A DNA stretch of 64,000 bases from NCBI RefSeq assembly GCF_002575655.3, contig NC_053037.3, positions 51,704,095 to 51,768,094 of the forward strand, written 5' to 3'. Shown in pieces: positions 1 to 11,576 of this stretch (position 1 is the stretch's first letter; every line of letters starts with the position of its first letter). Source of the DNA: Aegilops tauschii subsp. strangulata. Taxonomy: Eukaryota; Streptophyta; Magnoliopsida; Poales; Poaceae. The position numbers and the translations under genes were made by a program. The notes beneath the pieces are model-generated. The model was not told the origin of the DNA, ran no database searches, and saw nothing but the letters and a program-made list of their open reading frames with translations.

Positions 1-686
1 TCTTACTCAATCCATAGGTAGGTATGGTGGACTCTCATGGCAAAACTGGGTTAAGGAATGTTTGGAAGCACAAGTAGTATCTCTACTTGGTGCAAAGAAT
101 TTGGCTAGCATGAGAGGGGAAGGCAAGCTAAACATGTTGGATGATCCAAGACAATATAACGTTTCAGATATAGGAAAACATAACCCATTAAGTTGTCTTC
201 CTTGTCCAACATCAACTTTTTAGCATGCCATATTTTAGTGACTGCTCACAAATTACAAAAGATGTCCAAGATAGTATATCTATCTGTGAAATCTCTCTCT
301 TCCTTCAATATTCTTTCATGAATTGTTCAAGTGACCAATTCTGTGTTTGCTAACTTTCAATAAGTTTACTACCTATACTTATTATGTGTGGAGTCATTAC
401 TCCCCATGTTATAAGCATATGAAACGTATATAAATTCAGATTTATGATATTCAATTCATTCAACCATTTACTCATAGGATATACGTGAAGCACGTGAGTA
501 AATGACAAACTACTCTACAAAGATATAAGTGAAGAACACTGAGTAGTCAAATAATTAACTAGCCATGGGAGGATTCTTTTTCATTCAAGATTTCAGATCC
601 AATGATTTTATTCAAACAACAAGTAAAATTGAAAATACGCTCCAAGCAAAACACATATCATGTGATGAATAAAAATATAGCTCTGA

Positions 687-1110
687 GTAAGGTATACCGA
701 TAGTTTTGAAGACGAAAGAGGGGTTGCCTTCCGGGGCATCCCCAAGCTTAGGCGATTGAGTCTTCCTTGAATATTACCTTGGGGTGCCTTGGGCATCCCC
801 AAGCTTAGGGTCTTTTCACTCCTTATTCTCCTCATATCGATATCTCACCCAAATCGTGAAAACTTCAATCACACAAAACTTAACGGAACTTTGTGAGATG
901 GGTTAGTATGATAAAGAGTAAACCATTCACTTTGGTACTGTCAAAGACAAGGTTCATAATTGTTCTCAAAAAATGCCTACTGTACCATATCATTTCTACA
1001 ATTTATATTCAGAAATATAAGCCATAGAAACTAGAAAACAAGAAAACTATGCAATGAAAACAGAATCTGTCAGAAACAGAACAGTCTGTAATGATCTGAA
1101 CAGCAACCAT
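687..1110 (-). repeat. Duplicated non-coding module, copy 1
   Basis: This shares order and sequence with 2339-2745: an AGGTATACCGATA motif, two CATCCCCAAGC blocks about 60 bp apart, an AACTTTGTGAGAT block, and AACAGAATCTGTC...ACAGTCTGTA at the end. The offset is about 1640-1650 bp. On the minus strand each CATCCCCAAGCTTAGG reads CCTAAGCTTGGGGATG, resembling the polypurine tract of Athila elements. Confidence 0.7.
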
Positions 1111-1455
1111 ACTTATACTACTCCAAAAATTATGAAATAAATTGGTGGACGTGAGGGATTTGTCTATTAATCTTCTGCAAAAATAATCAACTCAAAATCA
1201 CTCTTCTGTAAAACATTACAGCTAATCTCGTGAGCGCAAAGTTTCTGTTTTTTACAGCAAGATCACATTAACTTTCACCCAAGTCTTCCCAAAGGTCTTA
1301 CTTGGCACTTTATTGAAACAAAAGCTATAAAACATGATTACTACAGTAGCTTAATCATGTAAACACACAAAAACAGAAGGGTTAATATTGGGTTGTCTCC
1401 CAACAAGCGCTTTTCTTTAATGCCTTTTAGCTAGGCATGATGATTTCAGTGATGC

Positions 1456-2016
1456 TCACATAAAATATAAGAATTGAAACATAAAGAGAGCATCATGAAT
1501 AATATGACTAGCAGATTTAAATCTAACCCACTTCCTATGCCTAGGGATTTTGTGAGCACACAATTTATAGGAATAAGAATCAACTAGCATAGGAAGGCAA
1601 AACAAGTATAACTTCAAAACTTTAAGCACATAGAGAGGAAACTTGATATTATTGCAACTCCTACAAGCATGTATTCCTCCCTCATAATAATTTTCAGTAG
1701 CATCATGAATGATTTCAACAATATAACCATCACATAAAGCATTCTTTTCATGATCTACGAGCATAGAAATTTTACTACTCTCCACATAATCAAAATTCTT
1801 CTCATTCAGAATAGTGGGAGCAAACTCAACAAAATAACTGTCATGTGAGGCGTAATCCAATTGAAAATTAAAATCATTATGACAAGTTTCATGGTTAACA
1901 TTATTTTTTATAGCATACATGTCATCACAATAATCATCATAGATAGCAACTTTGTTCTCATAATCAATTGGAACCTCTTCCGAAATAGTGGAATCATTAC
2001 TAACTAAAGTCGACAC
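1456..2016 (-). CDS. Unrecognised 186-residue ORF in the internal region of the left Athila-like element
   Basis: This is an ATG-to-stop frame of 186 codons, acidic in its first third (stretches such as IYDDYCDDMYAIKN) and rich in Asn, Tyr and His. The middle has HACRSCNNIKF, a short Cys pair; the C-terminal part is hydrophobic (LKLYLFCLPMLVDSY). No protease, nucleocapsid or polymerase motif is visible. It lies between the two copies of a duplicated non-coding module, in the same orientation as the LTR. Frames of this type occur in Triticeae non-autonomous Athila elements; that is recognition, not a computed match. It may be a remnant of a longer element gene, so the start is uncertain. Confidence 0.4.
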   Translation of the reverse strand: MSTLVSNDSTISEEVPIDYENKVAIYDDYCDDMYAIKNNVNHETCHNDFNFQLDYASHDSYFVEFAPTILNEKNFDYVESSKISMLVDHEKNALCDGYIVEIIHDATENYYEGGIHACRSCNNIKFPLYVLKVLKLYLFCLPMLVDSYSYKLCAHKIPRHRKWVRFKSASHIIHDALFMFQFLYFM

Positions 2017-2039
2017 TCTTCCAAACCCGCTTTAGATGA

Positions 2040-2255
2040 TAGTATTATTCATACTCCAAAATATAAAAGTGAAGTTAATGGAGCATTCTACAATTAATAT
2101 AGACTAACCAATATCCAAGCTCAAAATATATAAGTGAAGCACACGAAGCATTCTATAAAATCATACTCAAAAGATTTAAGTGAAGCACAAAGAGCATTCT
2201 ATAAGGTCATACTCAAAAGATATAAGTGAAGCACATGAAAGCATTCTATAATTCG
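2040..2255 (-). repeat. ~50-bp degenerate tandem repeat
   Basis: About four copies of a unit with TATAAGTGAAGCACA followed by GCATTCTATA, starting near 2060, 2125, 2170 and 2217. A related fragment occurs at 518-550. It lies just upstream, in element orientation, of the 186-codon ORF. Confidence 0.6.
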
Positions 2256-2338
2256 ATGAAGGGCTATCTCATACTAGCATGGTTCTTAAATAAAAAGAAA
2301 AACACAAAGGACACAAATCATGTGAACAAAACAAAAAC

Positions 2339-2745
2339 CGAGGTATACCGATAATTGTTGAAGAAGAAAGATGGGATGCCAACCGGGGCATCCCCAAGCT
2401 TAGATGCTTGAGTATCCTTGGAATATTTACTTGGGGTGCCTTGGGCATCCCCAAGCGTGAACTCTTGCCTCTCTTTATTCTTCTCACATCGGTAACTCCT
2501 CGTTCTTCGAACACTTTATCCACAAAAACTTTGTGAGATCCGTTAGTATACTAGATCAAATCACTACCTTTAGGTACTGTTGCAAACTCATTTCAATTTC
2601 ATATTAGCACTTTATCTACTGTATTCAAACTTCACCATGGTTCATACCCCCCAATACTACCCATAGATTTATCAAAATAAGCGATCAACACATAGAAAAC
2701 AGAATCTGTCGGAAACAGGACAGTCTGTAGTAATCTGGGAGTTTA
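2339..2745 (-). repeat. Duplicated non-coding module, copy 2
   Basis: Second copy of the module at 687-1110, diverged but with the same landmarks: AGGTATACCGATAA at 2340, CATCCCCAAGCTTAG near 2389, CATCCCCAAGCGTG near 2447, and AACAGAATCTGTCGG near 2699. The 186-codon ORF lies between the copies. Confidence 0.7.
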
Positions 2746-3272
2746 ATAAACTTCTGTAACTCCAAAAAATTATAAAAATATATGAAAATTTTAAAAATTT
2801 GTACAGAAGTAATGTGAAAAAAGTTTCAGACCCATTTGACTTTCCAGTAAAAAATGTAAATTCACGCGCTAAAGCGAAAGTTTCTGCTTTTTGTACTGCA
2901 CATAGTAAACAAGCAATCTAATCATCCTAAAACCGAAGCTTGGCACATTATTTTATAATACAATGGATATATACAAGGGGATAATTATTTTCAGAGAATC
3001 TTCTATGAATTTTTTTACATTGTTTCCATGAGCATGAACACAAGTGTTCAAGGTTGACCCTCACTTCTCCAATGCATAACCTTCCAATCACTTCTCTTAT
3101 TGAAAAACTTTTTAGGCATGAGAGGCAAGTAAAATGTTTTTTTATTTTCATTCTTTTATTATTTTTTTGTATGTTTCACCCACAACTAAACAGAAACAAA
3201 AAGGAAAAACAAAATCTACTTAGTTAAGAAAGAAAACAAGCACACACGAGAATATCAACCCCACGCTATTGC

Positions 3273-3290
3273 TCCCCGGCAACGGCGCCA
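3273..3290 (-). other. Primer binding site complementary to tRNA-Asp
   Basis: The minus strand reads TGGCGCCGTTGCCGGGGA, complementary to the 3' end of plant tRNA-Asp including CCA. It sits 10 bp inside the LTR end at 3301. The same 18-mer occurs at 8698-8715 in the other Athila element. Confidence 0.85.
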
Positions 3291-3300
3291 GAAAAGAGCT

Positions 3301-4814
3301 TGATAATCCCCAAGTGCAGGGAATCATCGTAGCAATTCCCAAAGGTGGAAGTGATAAGTATGGAGTGTCGAACCCACAAGGATCTAAAGGTAAGATCAAT
3401 ATTCTCTCAAGTCCTTTCTGCCACTGATACGACTCTACGTACACTGAACGTTTGCTTCCAACTAGAAACGAGAAATAAAACTACGTTGTGGGTATGAAGA
3501 GGATAACTTTGCATGATATCGGAGAGCTAAACATAAAAGTAGGTGCTGTTATCATAAAGTTAGAATATATTACTAAATATTATAAATAGCGAGTGTGGAA
3601 TAATTATGGGTCGGTGTGCGGAATTATCCTAGGCAATTGTTAACAAGACCGGTAGTCGTCATTGCAATTTCATATGAGGGAGAGGCATAAGCTAACATAC
3701 TTTCTCTTCTTGGATCATATGCACTTATGATTGGAACTCTAGCAAGCATCCGTAAATAGTAAAGATCATTAAGGTAAAACCCAACCATAGCATTAGCATA
3801 TCAAGTCCCCTTTATCCCATACGCAACAACCCCCTTCGGGTTTATGCTTCTGTCACTCAAGCAACCCACTATAAGCGAATCATGAACATATTGCAACACC
3901 GTACAGCGGGAATCCCTCACGCTTGCATGACACGGAGGGCACAATAGGATAGCACCAAAATAAAACATACAAGTCATACCAATCTAGATCATCAATCAAC
4001 CCGAAGACAATGGATATCTACTCAAAACATTATAGGATGGCAACACATCATTGGATCATAATATGTGGCATAAAGCACCGTGTTCAAGTAGGGATTACAG
4101 CGGGGTGCGGGAGAGTGGACCGCGTAAAATAGATGAGGATGGTGATGATGATGGTGATGTTGATGAAGACGATCATCGCAGCGATGATTCCCCTCCCGAT
4201 GGCACTCCGGCGCCACCGAGAGAGAGGAGGAGAGGTTCTCCCCCTTGTGCTTCCTCCTTCATGGCCTTCCCCTTGGATGGCGAGAAGTTCTCCCTCTGGA
4301 TATTGGCCTTCACGATGATGATGGCCCCTCCGGGATCCTCCTCCATGGCCTCCGGTGATGATGGCCCCCTCCGGCAGGGTGCCAGAGAGGGCCTAGATTA
4401 ATTTCTCGTGGCTACAGAGGCTTGCGGCGGCGGAACTTCTGATCTAGGTTATTTTCTGGAGGTTTGGGCATTTATAGGAGATGTTGGCATCGAGAACAAG
4501 TCAGGGGGGCCCCATGGGAAGTCCACGAGGCACAGGGGCGCGCCCAAGGGGGTGGGCGCGCCCTCCACCCTCGTGGGGCCCACGGGAGCCCCCTCCAGTA
4601 ACTCTTTGTTCCATTATTTTTTATACCAGAAAATTCTCCGTTGATTTTCAGCGCATTCCGAGAACTTTATTTCTGCACAAAAACAACACCACGGTAGTTC
4701 TGCTGAAAACGTCAGTCCGGGTTAGTTCTAATCAAATCATACCAAAATCATATGAAACAATAGTAAACATGGCATGAATACTTCATAAATTATAGATACG
4801 TTGGAGACGTATCA
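3301..4814 (-). repeat. LTR of the left Athila-like element (5' LTR in element orientation)
   Basis: On the minus strand it starts TGATACGTCTCC at 4814 and ends GGGGATTATCA at 3301, giving TG...CA ends and 1514 bp. It lies immediately before the primer binding site in element order. It contains a GC-rich palindrome-like block with CACGAGG/CCTCGTGG at 4528-4590 and a TATA box at 4470-4476. The terminal sequence resembles the ends of the full-length Athila element at 7283-16875, but the bodies of the LTRs differ, so these are related but distinct families. Confidence 0.85.
4470..4476 (-). promoter_or_regulatory. TATA box in the LTR
   Basis: The minus strand has CTCCTATAAATGCCC, a good TATAAAT core, about 340 bp from the 5' end of the LTR and after the GC-rich block. 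This position fits the LTR promoter. It is assigned on sequence only; no start site is known. Confidence 0.5.
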
Positions 4815-4818
4815 GGGA

Positions 4819-5675
4819 CCCTTAAAAACCGCTCGAGGCGGGATGACGCATTTGCTGGTGGCGGTGGACAAGTTCACCAAGTGGATCGAAGCACGGCCGA
4901 TCAAGAAGCTGGACGGGCCAACACCCATCCGGTTCGTCAAGGATATCGCGATATGCTACGGCATGCCGAACAGCATCATCATGGACAACGGCACCAATTT
5001 CGCCAAGGGCGTGCTCGCACAATGCTGCTCTGTCTCCGGCATCCGCCTCGACCTGGCTTCCGTGGCACACCCGCAGTCCAACGGCCAGGTCGAGCAGGCC
5101 AACGGCCTCATCTTATCCGGCATCAAGCCACGGCTCGTCGAGCCGCTCATCCGCTCACCCGGCAGCTGGCTTGACGAGTTGCCCGCCGTCCTCTGTAGTC
5201 TCCACACAACGCCAAACCGGTCGACCAGGTTCACCCTGTTCTTCCTCGTCTACGGAGCCGAAGCCGTCATCCCGGCCGACATCGAGTTCGACTCACCCCG
5301 CGTCGTGATGTACACTGAAGCCAAAGCAGAGGAAGCCTGCAAAGACGGCGTCGACCTACTCGAAGAAGCACGCCTCTTGGCGCTCAGCCGGTCAGCCATC
5401 TATCAGCAAGGCCTAAGGCACTACCACGACAAGAAGATCAGCCCCTCGCGTTCCACGAGGGAGACCTCGTCCTCCGACTCGTCCAGCAGCAAGCCGGCCA
5501 ACACAAGTTGTCCTCCCCATGGGAGGGCCCCTTTATCGTCAGTAAGGCCTCATGCGACCGCAACGCCTACTACCTCATCAACGCCCGCAAGTCAACCAAG
5601 CATAAGAGAGAGACCGCCAGTGAAGAAACAACCCGGCCATGGAATGCAGAACTCCTCCGCCCATTTTACAGTTAG
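4819..5675 (+). pseudogene. Gypsy integrase, C-terminal part, truncated and frameshifted
   Basis: The integrase core is clear: VAVDKFTKW (first Asp), IIMDNGTNF (second Asp) and NGQVEQANG (catalytic Glu), then NRSTRFTLFFLVYGAEAV and a C-terminal region. The zinc-binding HHCC part, RNase H and reverse transcriptase are missing because the Athila-like LTR cuts in at 4814. The frame changes at about 5445-5455: the typical C-terminal signature (SPWEGPF and RPWNAELLRPFYS) is found in another frame, ending at a TAG at 5673-5675. The in-frame alternative running to 5802 is a low-complexity Ser/Thr tail and is not real. It has no start of its own; upstream codons belong to the LTR. Confidence 0.85.
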
Positions 5676-6689
5676 CTGTGTGCACGTATGTGTCGCTGCC
5701 TTTTGTAATCATATGAAAACTATGGAGTCCCCGAACGACACTCGGGGGCTGCCCTTTCCGACCAAATTATTGTGTCTCACGCACTTGTGCGATTTCTCTT
5801 GAACCAACCCCACCACCGGTTCGACTCGCTCGACCCGTGGGCTCGGGGGCTGGCCGGCTTGGTCACCACCCGCCGCTTTCCTTAGAGATTCCTGGCATGT
5901 TGAGGTCGCTGCGGTCCTACACTTCGCCCTATGCCACAGAACCAGCTTCGGCTATCGGCTGGCAAGCAAAATGGGCCAAAGCACCAGCGCGCTACGAATA
6001 CTAAGTCAAGGTCCGCCGGATTGGCCAAGCCGGCCCCGTCACCTTAAGTTGCCGCACGATCGGCTGCTCACCAACCGGCTTCGCCGGATTGCCGCCAGCC
6101 GGCCCAGTGGGTGTTTTGCTCGTGCTCAATGTTTGAAAAGCCTAAGTACCACTCGTCCCTTTCAAGGGCCGAACTCCTTGTCACGGACCGGAGCCCGGCC
6201 ATTCGACTCGCGGGGGGAAAGGGGGGAGGCCCAAGAAGGGAAGCAAGCAAGAAAACGGCTCAAAAACAGAAAAGCGGGGGTGCAAACATTCACAAAATAT
6301 TTACATCATAATTTAAAACAGGCCCAAGGCCAGAGTTCATTACACCCAAAACACCCCCTGTGGGTGGGTGGACCTGCTACCTAACAGAAATTTTTACTAA
6401 GATAAATAGGGCAGCCTCAGGCATCCCCAGCACCGGGTCGCGTAGCTGCCGGCTCCCCCTCGGTGGCCTCCGGGTTCACCGAGGCACCGGTGTCTTCCTT
6501 CTCGGTGTCCCCATCGCCGTAGACGCCCGTCTCCTTGGAGCCACCCTCCGGATCATCCAAAAGAAGGCCGAAGTCGTCAGCAGGCACGACTCCGCCATCG
6601 TCTGCTCGCTACAGGTGGAACTCATCATGAAGGGCGAACTCGGCGATGTAGCTGGCCCGAGCGGTGATCCGTCCGGCCACTGCCTGCAG
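5676..6689 (+). other. Non-coding region between integrase and antisense gene end
   Basis: About 1 kb of GC-rich sequence downstream of the integrase stop. It contains CACTCGGGGGCTGCC at 5740-5754 and GGGCTCGGGGGCTGGCC at 5840, related to the CTTGGGGGCT motifs repeated in the other Tat element. The apparent ORFs here look incidental. The antisense gene ends at its right edge. Confidence 0.45.
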
Positions 6690-7277
6690 CTAGCGCTCCA
6701 GGCCGGCTCGCTGGTGCATCAGCGCATCCAGTGCCAGATCCGTATGCCAAGACATCACAAACGTAAGTGCCATCTCAGTGCTGGCACGGACGGCGGAAAC
6801 ACGCCAAGCGTGGAGCTGGTCCGGGCCCGCCTCCAACCACCGCGCCAGCCGCGTGAAGCTGTTCGGCGTGAGGCGCCAGGCCACAGGGCTACTGTCATCG
6901 CCGCGCCGGCTTCGGAGGGCCGCCCCATCTGCTTGCTGAAGACTCGCAGATGAGCTTCGGCGGCGGCCACGATCTCCAGGAAGGTCCAGGCAACCTGCGG
7001 ATCGGTCCCGGAGCCCACGACTCCCTGCGGATCCCGCTGGAAGCGGACGGCCTCCTCCGCCAGCTGGCGCGTCTCCGGGAAGGTCCCTATCAAAAAGAAG
7101 AGCAAGACAGATCAGTCACCTAGGGAAAGAAGCTGGCATTCCAACCCGGCAGAATCCAAAGAAAAGCACTTACTAGAGAAGGACTCTTCCAGGTGCTGCG
7201 CCTCAAGCAACGTACCGCGCCTCTCCCTAGCAATGGTACGGTCACGCTCCTGAAGCGTCTTCTCCAAGTCGGCGAGG
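6690..7277 (-). pseudogene. Antisense gene of the Tat element, 3' exons (split by a nested insertion)
   Basis: Continues the minus-strand gene whose first part is 16876-17578; joining them requires removal of 7283-16875 and one copy of the TGCGC duplication. The first segment (7277-7174) ends in a donor-like CTA|GTAAGT, and an 87-nt intron (7173-7087) ends TGATAG. The next exon continues with TFPETRQLAEEAVRF and shows a frameshift around 6890, after which RLARWLEAGPDQLHAW runs to a stop at 6690. Plant Tat elements often carry such antisense genes, many classed as 'putative gypsy type transposon' (Transposase_28). Function is unknown. Splice sites are by eye. Confidence 0.6.
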
Positions 7278-7282
7278 TGCGC
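7278..7282. repeat. Target site duplication, left copy (TGCGC)
   Basis: TGCGC directly precedes the TGATACG start of the 5' LTR; the same five bases directly follow the 3' LTR at 16876-16880. Five bases is the usual Gypsy duplication length. Confidence 0.95.
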
Positions 7283-8686
7283 TGATACGCCTCCATCGTA
7301 TCTACTTTTCCAAACAATTTTGCCCTTGTTTTGGACTCTAACTTGCATGATTTGAATGGAACTAACCCGGAATGACGCTGTTTTCAGCAGACTTTCCATG
7401 GTGTTATTTATGTGCAGAAACAAAAGTTCTCGGAATGACCTGAAACTCCATGGAACATCTATTTGGAAAATAAGAAAAATACTAGAAGAAAAATCCATGT
7501 CAGGGGGCCCACACCCTGTCCATGAGGGTGGGGGCGCGCCTGCCCCCCTAGGGCGTGCCCCCTACCTCGTGGGCCCCCTGACGCTCCACCGACCTCAACT
7601 CCAACTCCATATATTCACTTTCGGGGAGAACAAACCAGAGAAAAGGATTCATCGGGTTTTCTGATACAGAGCCGCCGCCAAGCCCTAAAACCTCTCGGGA
7701 GGGCTGATCTGGAGTCCGTTCGGGGCTCCGGAGAGGGGGATTCGTCGCCGTCGTCATCATCAACCATCCTCCATCACCAATTTCATGATGCTCACCGCCG
7801 TGCGTGAGTAATTTCATCGTAGGCTTGCTGGACGGTGATGGGTTGGATGAGATCTATCATGTAATCAAGTCAGTTTTGTTAGGGTTTGATCCCTAGTATC
7901 CACTATGTTCTGAGATTGATGTTGCTATGACTTTGCTATGCTTAATGCTTGTCACTAGGGCCCGAGTGCCATGATTTCAGATCTGGACCTATTATGCTTT
8001 CATGAATATATGTGAGTTCTTGATCCTATCTTACAAGTCTATAGTCACCTACTATGTGTTATGATCTGGCAACCCCGAAGTGACAATAATCGGGACCACT
8101 CCCGGTGATGACCATAGTTTGAGGAGTTCATGTATTCACTATGTGCTAATGCTTTGTTCCGGTACTCTATTAAAAGGAGGCCTTAATATCCCTTAGTTTC
8201 CATTAGGACCCCGCTGCCACGGGAGGGTAGGACAAAAGAAGTCATGCAAGTTATTTTCCATAAGCACGTATGACTATATTCGGAATACATGCCTACATTA
8301 CATTCATGAATTGGAGCTAGTTCTGTGTCACCCTAGGTTATGATTGTTACATGATGAACCGCATCCGGCATAATTCTCCATCATCGATCCAATGCCTACG
8401 AGCTTTTCACATATTGTTCTTCGCTTATTTACTTTTCCGTTGCTATTGTTACAATCACTACAAAACCCAAAAATATTACTTTTGCTACCGTTACCATTAC
8501 TTCCATATTACTTTGCTACTAAATACTTTGATGCAGATACTAAGTTATCCAGGTGTGGCTGAATTGAGAACTCAGTTGCTAATACTTGAGAATATTCTTT
8601 GGCCCCCCTTGTGTCGAATCAATAAATTTGGGTTGAATACTCCACCCTCGAAAACTGTTGCGATCCCCTATACTTGTGGGTTATCA
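7283..8686 (+). repeat. 5' LTR
   Basis: Starts TGATACGCCTCC and ends GTGGGTTATCA; 1404 bp with TG...CA ends. It contains the GC-rich CCATGAGGGTGGGGGCGCG...CCTCGTGGG block at 7521-7574, which is about 17 bp longer than in the 3' LTR. The 3' half carries short simple frames only. Confidence 0.93.
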
Positions 8687-8697
8687 AAACTATTTTC

Positions 8698-8715
8698 TGG
8701 CGCCGTTGCCGGGGA
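8698..8715 (+). other. Primer binding site, tRNA-Asp
   Basis: TGGCGCCGTTGCCGGGGA, complementary to the 3' end of plant tRNA-Asp, 11 bp after the LTR end. It matches the PBS of the left minus-strand element. Confidence 0.92.
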
Positions 8716-8764
8716 GCATAGCTCTATTCTTTGAGTCACTTGGGATTTATATCTGCCGGTCACT

Positions 8765-11576
8765 ATGAAGAACTTGAAAGATGAGAAAACAAAAATTTAT
8801 CCCTCAACTATGAAGGGAGGTAAGGAACTCCCATCTAGCTCTGCACTTGATTCACCTTCTGTTTTGAGTAAGCTTGCGACACCTAAACCTGCTTCTGCTA
8901 TTTGTTCTGATATGTCGCATGTTATTGATGATGCCACTTCTGCTATGCATGATACTTATGATGAAACTACTTCTATGCGTGATGCTACTGTGCCACTTGG
9001 TGAATTTCTTGATGAACAAATTGCTAGGGCTAGGGAGAAAGAAATTATTGAAACTGATAACATTGATGAAAGTGATGATGAAGACTTTCCTGTTATTCCT
9101 GAAGGTTATGTTTTTGAAAAAGAAGCTTCTTTAGCTATTTTCGCTTGCAAAGATAGATATGAGCTCAAGAGGTTATTAGCTAAATGGAAGCAACAATCTC
9201 TTAATGCCAGAATGAAACCTGACCCTGCTTTTGCTACTTCACCTATCTGTGTTACTGATAAGGATTATGAATTCTCTGTTGATCCTGATATAATTACTTT
9301 GGTTGAGTCTGATCCTTTTCATGGCTATCAATCTGAAACTGTTGTGGCACATCTTACTAAATTAAATGATATAGCCACCCTGTTCACTAATGATGAGAAA
9401 TCTCGCTATCTTTATATCCTTAAAATATTTCCGTTCTCATTAAAGGGTGATGCTAAGATATGGTTCAATTCTCTTGATCCTGGTTGTGTGCGTAGTCCCC
9501 AGGATATGATTTATTACTTCTCTGCTAAATATTTCCCTGCTCATAAGAAACAAGCTGCTTTGAGGGATATATATAACTTTGTGCAAATTGAAGAAGAGAG
9601 TCTCCCACAAGCTTGGGGGAGCCTTCTCCAATTACTTAATGCTTTGCCTGATCATCCTCTTAAGAAAAATGAAATACTTGATATCTTTTATAATGGACTA
9701 ACCGATGCTTCCAGAGATTACCTGGATAGTTGTGTTGGTTCTGTTTTCAGGGAAAGAACACCGGATGAAGCTGAAATTCTATTGAATAATATGTTGACAA
9801 ATGAAAATAATTGGACACTTCCGGAGACAGCTCCTGAGCCAATTCCTGAGCCTATTCCTAAACCAACTCCAAAGAAGAGAGGTGTTCTATTTCTCAGTCC
9901 TGAATATATGCAAGAGGCAAAGAAATCTATGAAAGAAAAAGGTATTAAAGCTGAAGATGTTAAGAATTTACCTCCTATTGAAGAAATACATGGTCTTAAT
10001 TTAACGCCTGTTGAAGAAACATATGATCTCAATCCATCACCTATTGAAGAAACTAATGGTCTTGATAACCCGACACAGGTAGTAAAGGTAAATTCTCTCT
10101 ATAGATTTGATGAAGGTGATATTCCTCACTATAAGTCTTCAAGACAATGGTTAGAAGAGTTTGATAATTTTATTGTCAAGCAAGAAAACTTCAATGCTTA
10201 TTTTTGTAGACAATTGAAATACAATTCCGATACGCTTGAACACTTGAGTAATTACATGGCTAATGTTAAAGGTGAACTTAAACTCATTACTAAACATGCT
10301 TCTATGGTTACCACTCAAGTAGAACAAGTACTTAAAGCTCAAAATGATTTGCTCAAAGAATTAAATAGTAAGAAAAATGACTATGCTGTTAGAGTGGCTA
10401 CTAGAACTGGTAGAATGACTCAGGAACCTTTTTATCCTGAAGGCCACCCTAAGAGAATTGAACAAGATTCTTAGAGAAATAATATTGATGCACCTAGTCC
10501 TTCTAAAAAGAAGAAAAAGAAAAATGATAGGACTTTGCATGCTTCTAGTGAACCTGTTGCTGAACCACCTGAGAATCCAAATGATATCTCTATTTCTGAT
10601 GCTGAAACACAATCTGGTAATGAACATGAACCTAGTGAAAATGTTAATGATGATGTTCATGATGATGCTCAACCTAGTAATGATAATAATATAGAAATTG
10701 AACCTGCTGTTGATCTAGATAACCCACAATCAAAGAATCAACGTTATGATAAGAAAGACTTTGTTGCTAGGAAACATGCTAAAGAAAGAGAACCATGGGT
10801 TCAGAAACCCATGCCTTTCCCTCCCAAACCATCCAAGAAAAAGGATGATGAGGATTTTGAGCGCTTTGCTGAAATGATTAGACCTATCTTTTTGCGTATG
10901 CGATTAACTGATATGCTCAAAATGAATCCTTATGCTAAGTATATGAACGATATTGTTACAAATAAAAGAAAGATACCGGAAGCTGAAATTTCCACCATGC
11001 TTGCTAATTACAATTTTAAGGGTGGAATACCAAAGAAACTTGGAGATCCAGGAGTACCCACTATACCATGCTCCATTAAAAGAAACTGTTAAAACGGCTT
11101 TATGTGATCTTGGAGCCGGTGTTAGTGTTATGCCTCTCTCTTTATATCCTAGACTTGATTTGAGTAAGTTGACACCTGCTGAAATATCTTTGCAAATGGC
11201 TGATAAATCAACTGCTATACATGTCGGTATTTGTGAGGATGTGCCTGTTGTGGTTGCAAACGTTACTATTTTAACGAACTTTCTTATTCTTGATATTCCC
11301 GAGGACGATAGTATGTCTATTATTGTTGGAAGACCCTTTTTGAATACTGCAGGGGCTGTTATTGATTGCAACAAAGGCAATGTCACTTTTCATGTTAATG
11401 GCAATGAGCATACGGTACATTTTCCGAGGAAACAACATCAAGTCCAAAGTATCAATTCTATTGGAAAAATTCCATCGATTATATTTGGAGGTTTTGAATT
11501 TCCTCTTCCTACTGTCAAAAAGGAATATGATATTCTTATTATTGGGGATGTGCATATCCCCGTTGAGGTAACATAG
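8765..11576 (+). pseudogene. Athila gag-protease, in-frame stop and frameshift
   Basis: The first frame (8765-10474, 569 codons) is a gag protein. An acidic N-terminus precedes a capsid-like region at about residues 185-330 (KIWFNSLDPG, YYFSAKYFP, IEEESLPQAWGSLLQLL), followed by Pro-rich PEPIPEPIPKP and repeated IEETNGL-like segments. It stops at TAG 10472-10474, but the same frame continues from 10475 through a Lys-rich stretch and Asp/Asn-rich repeats to 11092. Near 11080 the frame changes, and retropepsin follows with the active-site motif CDLGAGVSVMP and the flap-side IVGRPFLNTAGAVIDC, ending at 11576. So one gag-pro polyprotein is interrupted by one nonsense codon and one indel. No reverse transcriptase follows. 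Start chosen: first ATG after the PBS, 49 bp downstream. Confidence 0.88.

Larger units (their letters stand above)
1..4814 (-). mobile_element. Athila-lineage (Sabrina/WHAM-like) LTR retrotransposon, one side beyond the window
   Basis: On the minus strand this runs LTR (4814 down to 3301), primer binding site (3290-3273), then about 3.3 kb of internal sequence to the window edge. The PBS complements the 3' end of plant tRNA-Asp, as is usual for the Athila lineage. The visible internal part has no gag, protease, reverse transcriptase or integrase. It contains one 186-codon ORF, a duplicated non-coding module with paired AAGCTTGGGG motifs, and a ~50-bp tandem repeat. The right LTR edge (4814) abuts integrase sequence of a different Gypsy element, so this element inserted into that one; the expected 5-bp duplication (GGGAC, 4815-4819, on this side) cannot be tested because the other end is outside the window. 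The family name is by recognition and the element is probably non-autonomous. Confidence 0.8.
4815..7282 (+). mobile_element. Tat-lineage Gypsy retrotransposon, left half
   Basis: Integrase sequence reads on the plus strand from 4819, and an antisense gene end reads on the minus strand between about 7277 and 6690. That order (pol, then antisense ORF) is typical of the Tat lineage of Ty3/Gypsy. The left end is cut by the Athila-like LTR at 4814. The right end is interrupted at 7282 by the nested element 7283-16875; the continuation is 16876-18031. Neither LTR of this element is visible. Base composition is more GC-rich than in the neighbouring elements. Confidence 0.75.

Noticed and set aside
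5456..5802. C-terminal extension of the integrase frame (Ser/Thr-rich) to 5802
   Set aside because: The genuine integrase C-terminus is in another frame ending at 5675. The extension is the out-of-frame reading after an indel.
8351..8734. 127-codon ORF in the 5' LTR end
   Set aside because: It spans the LTR end and the primer binding site, and its counterpart in the 3' LTR is broken.
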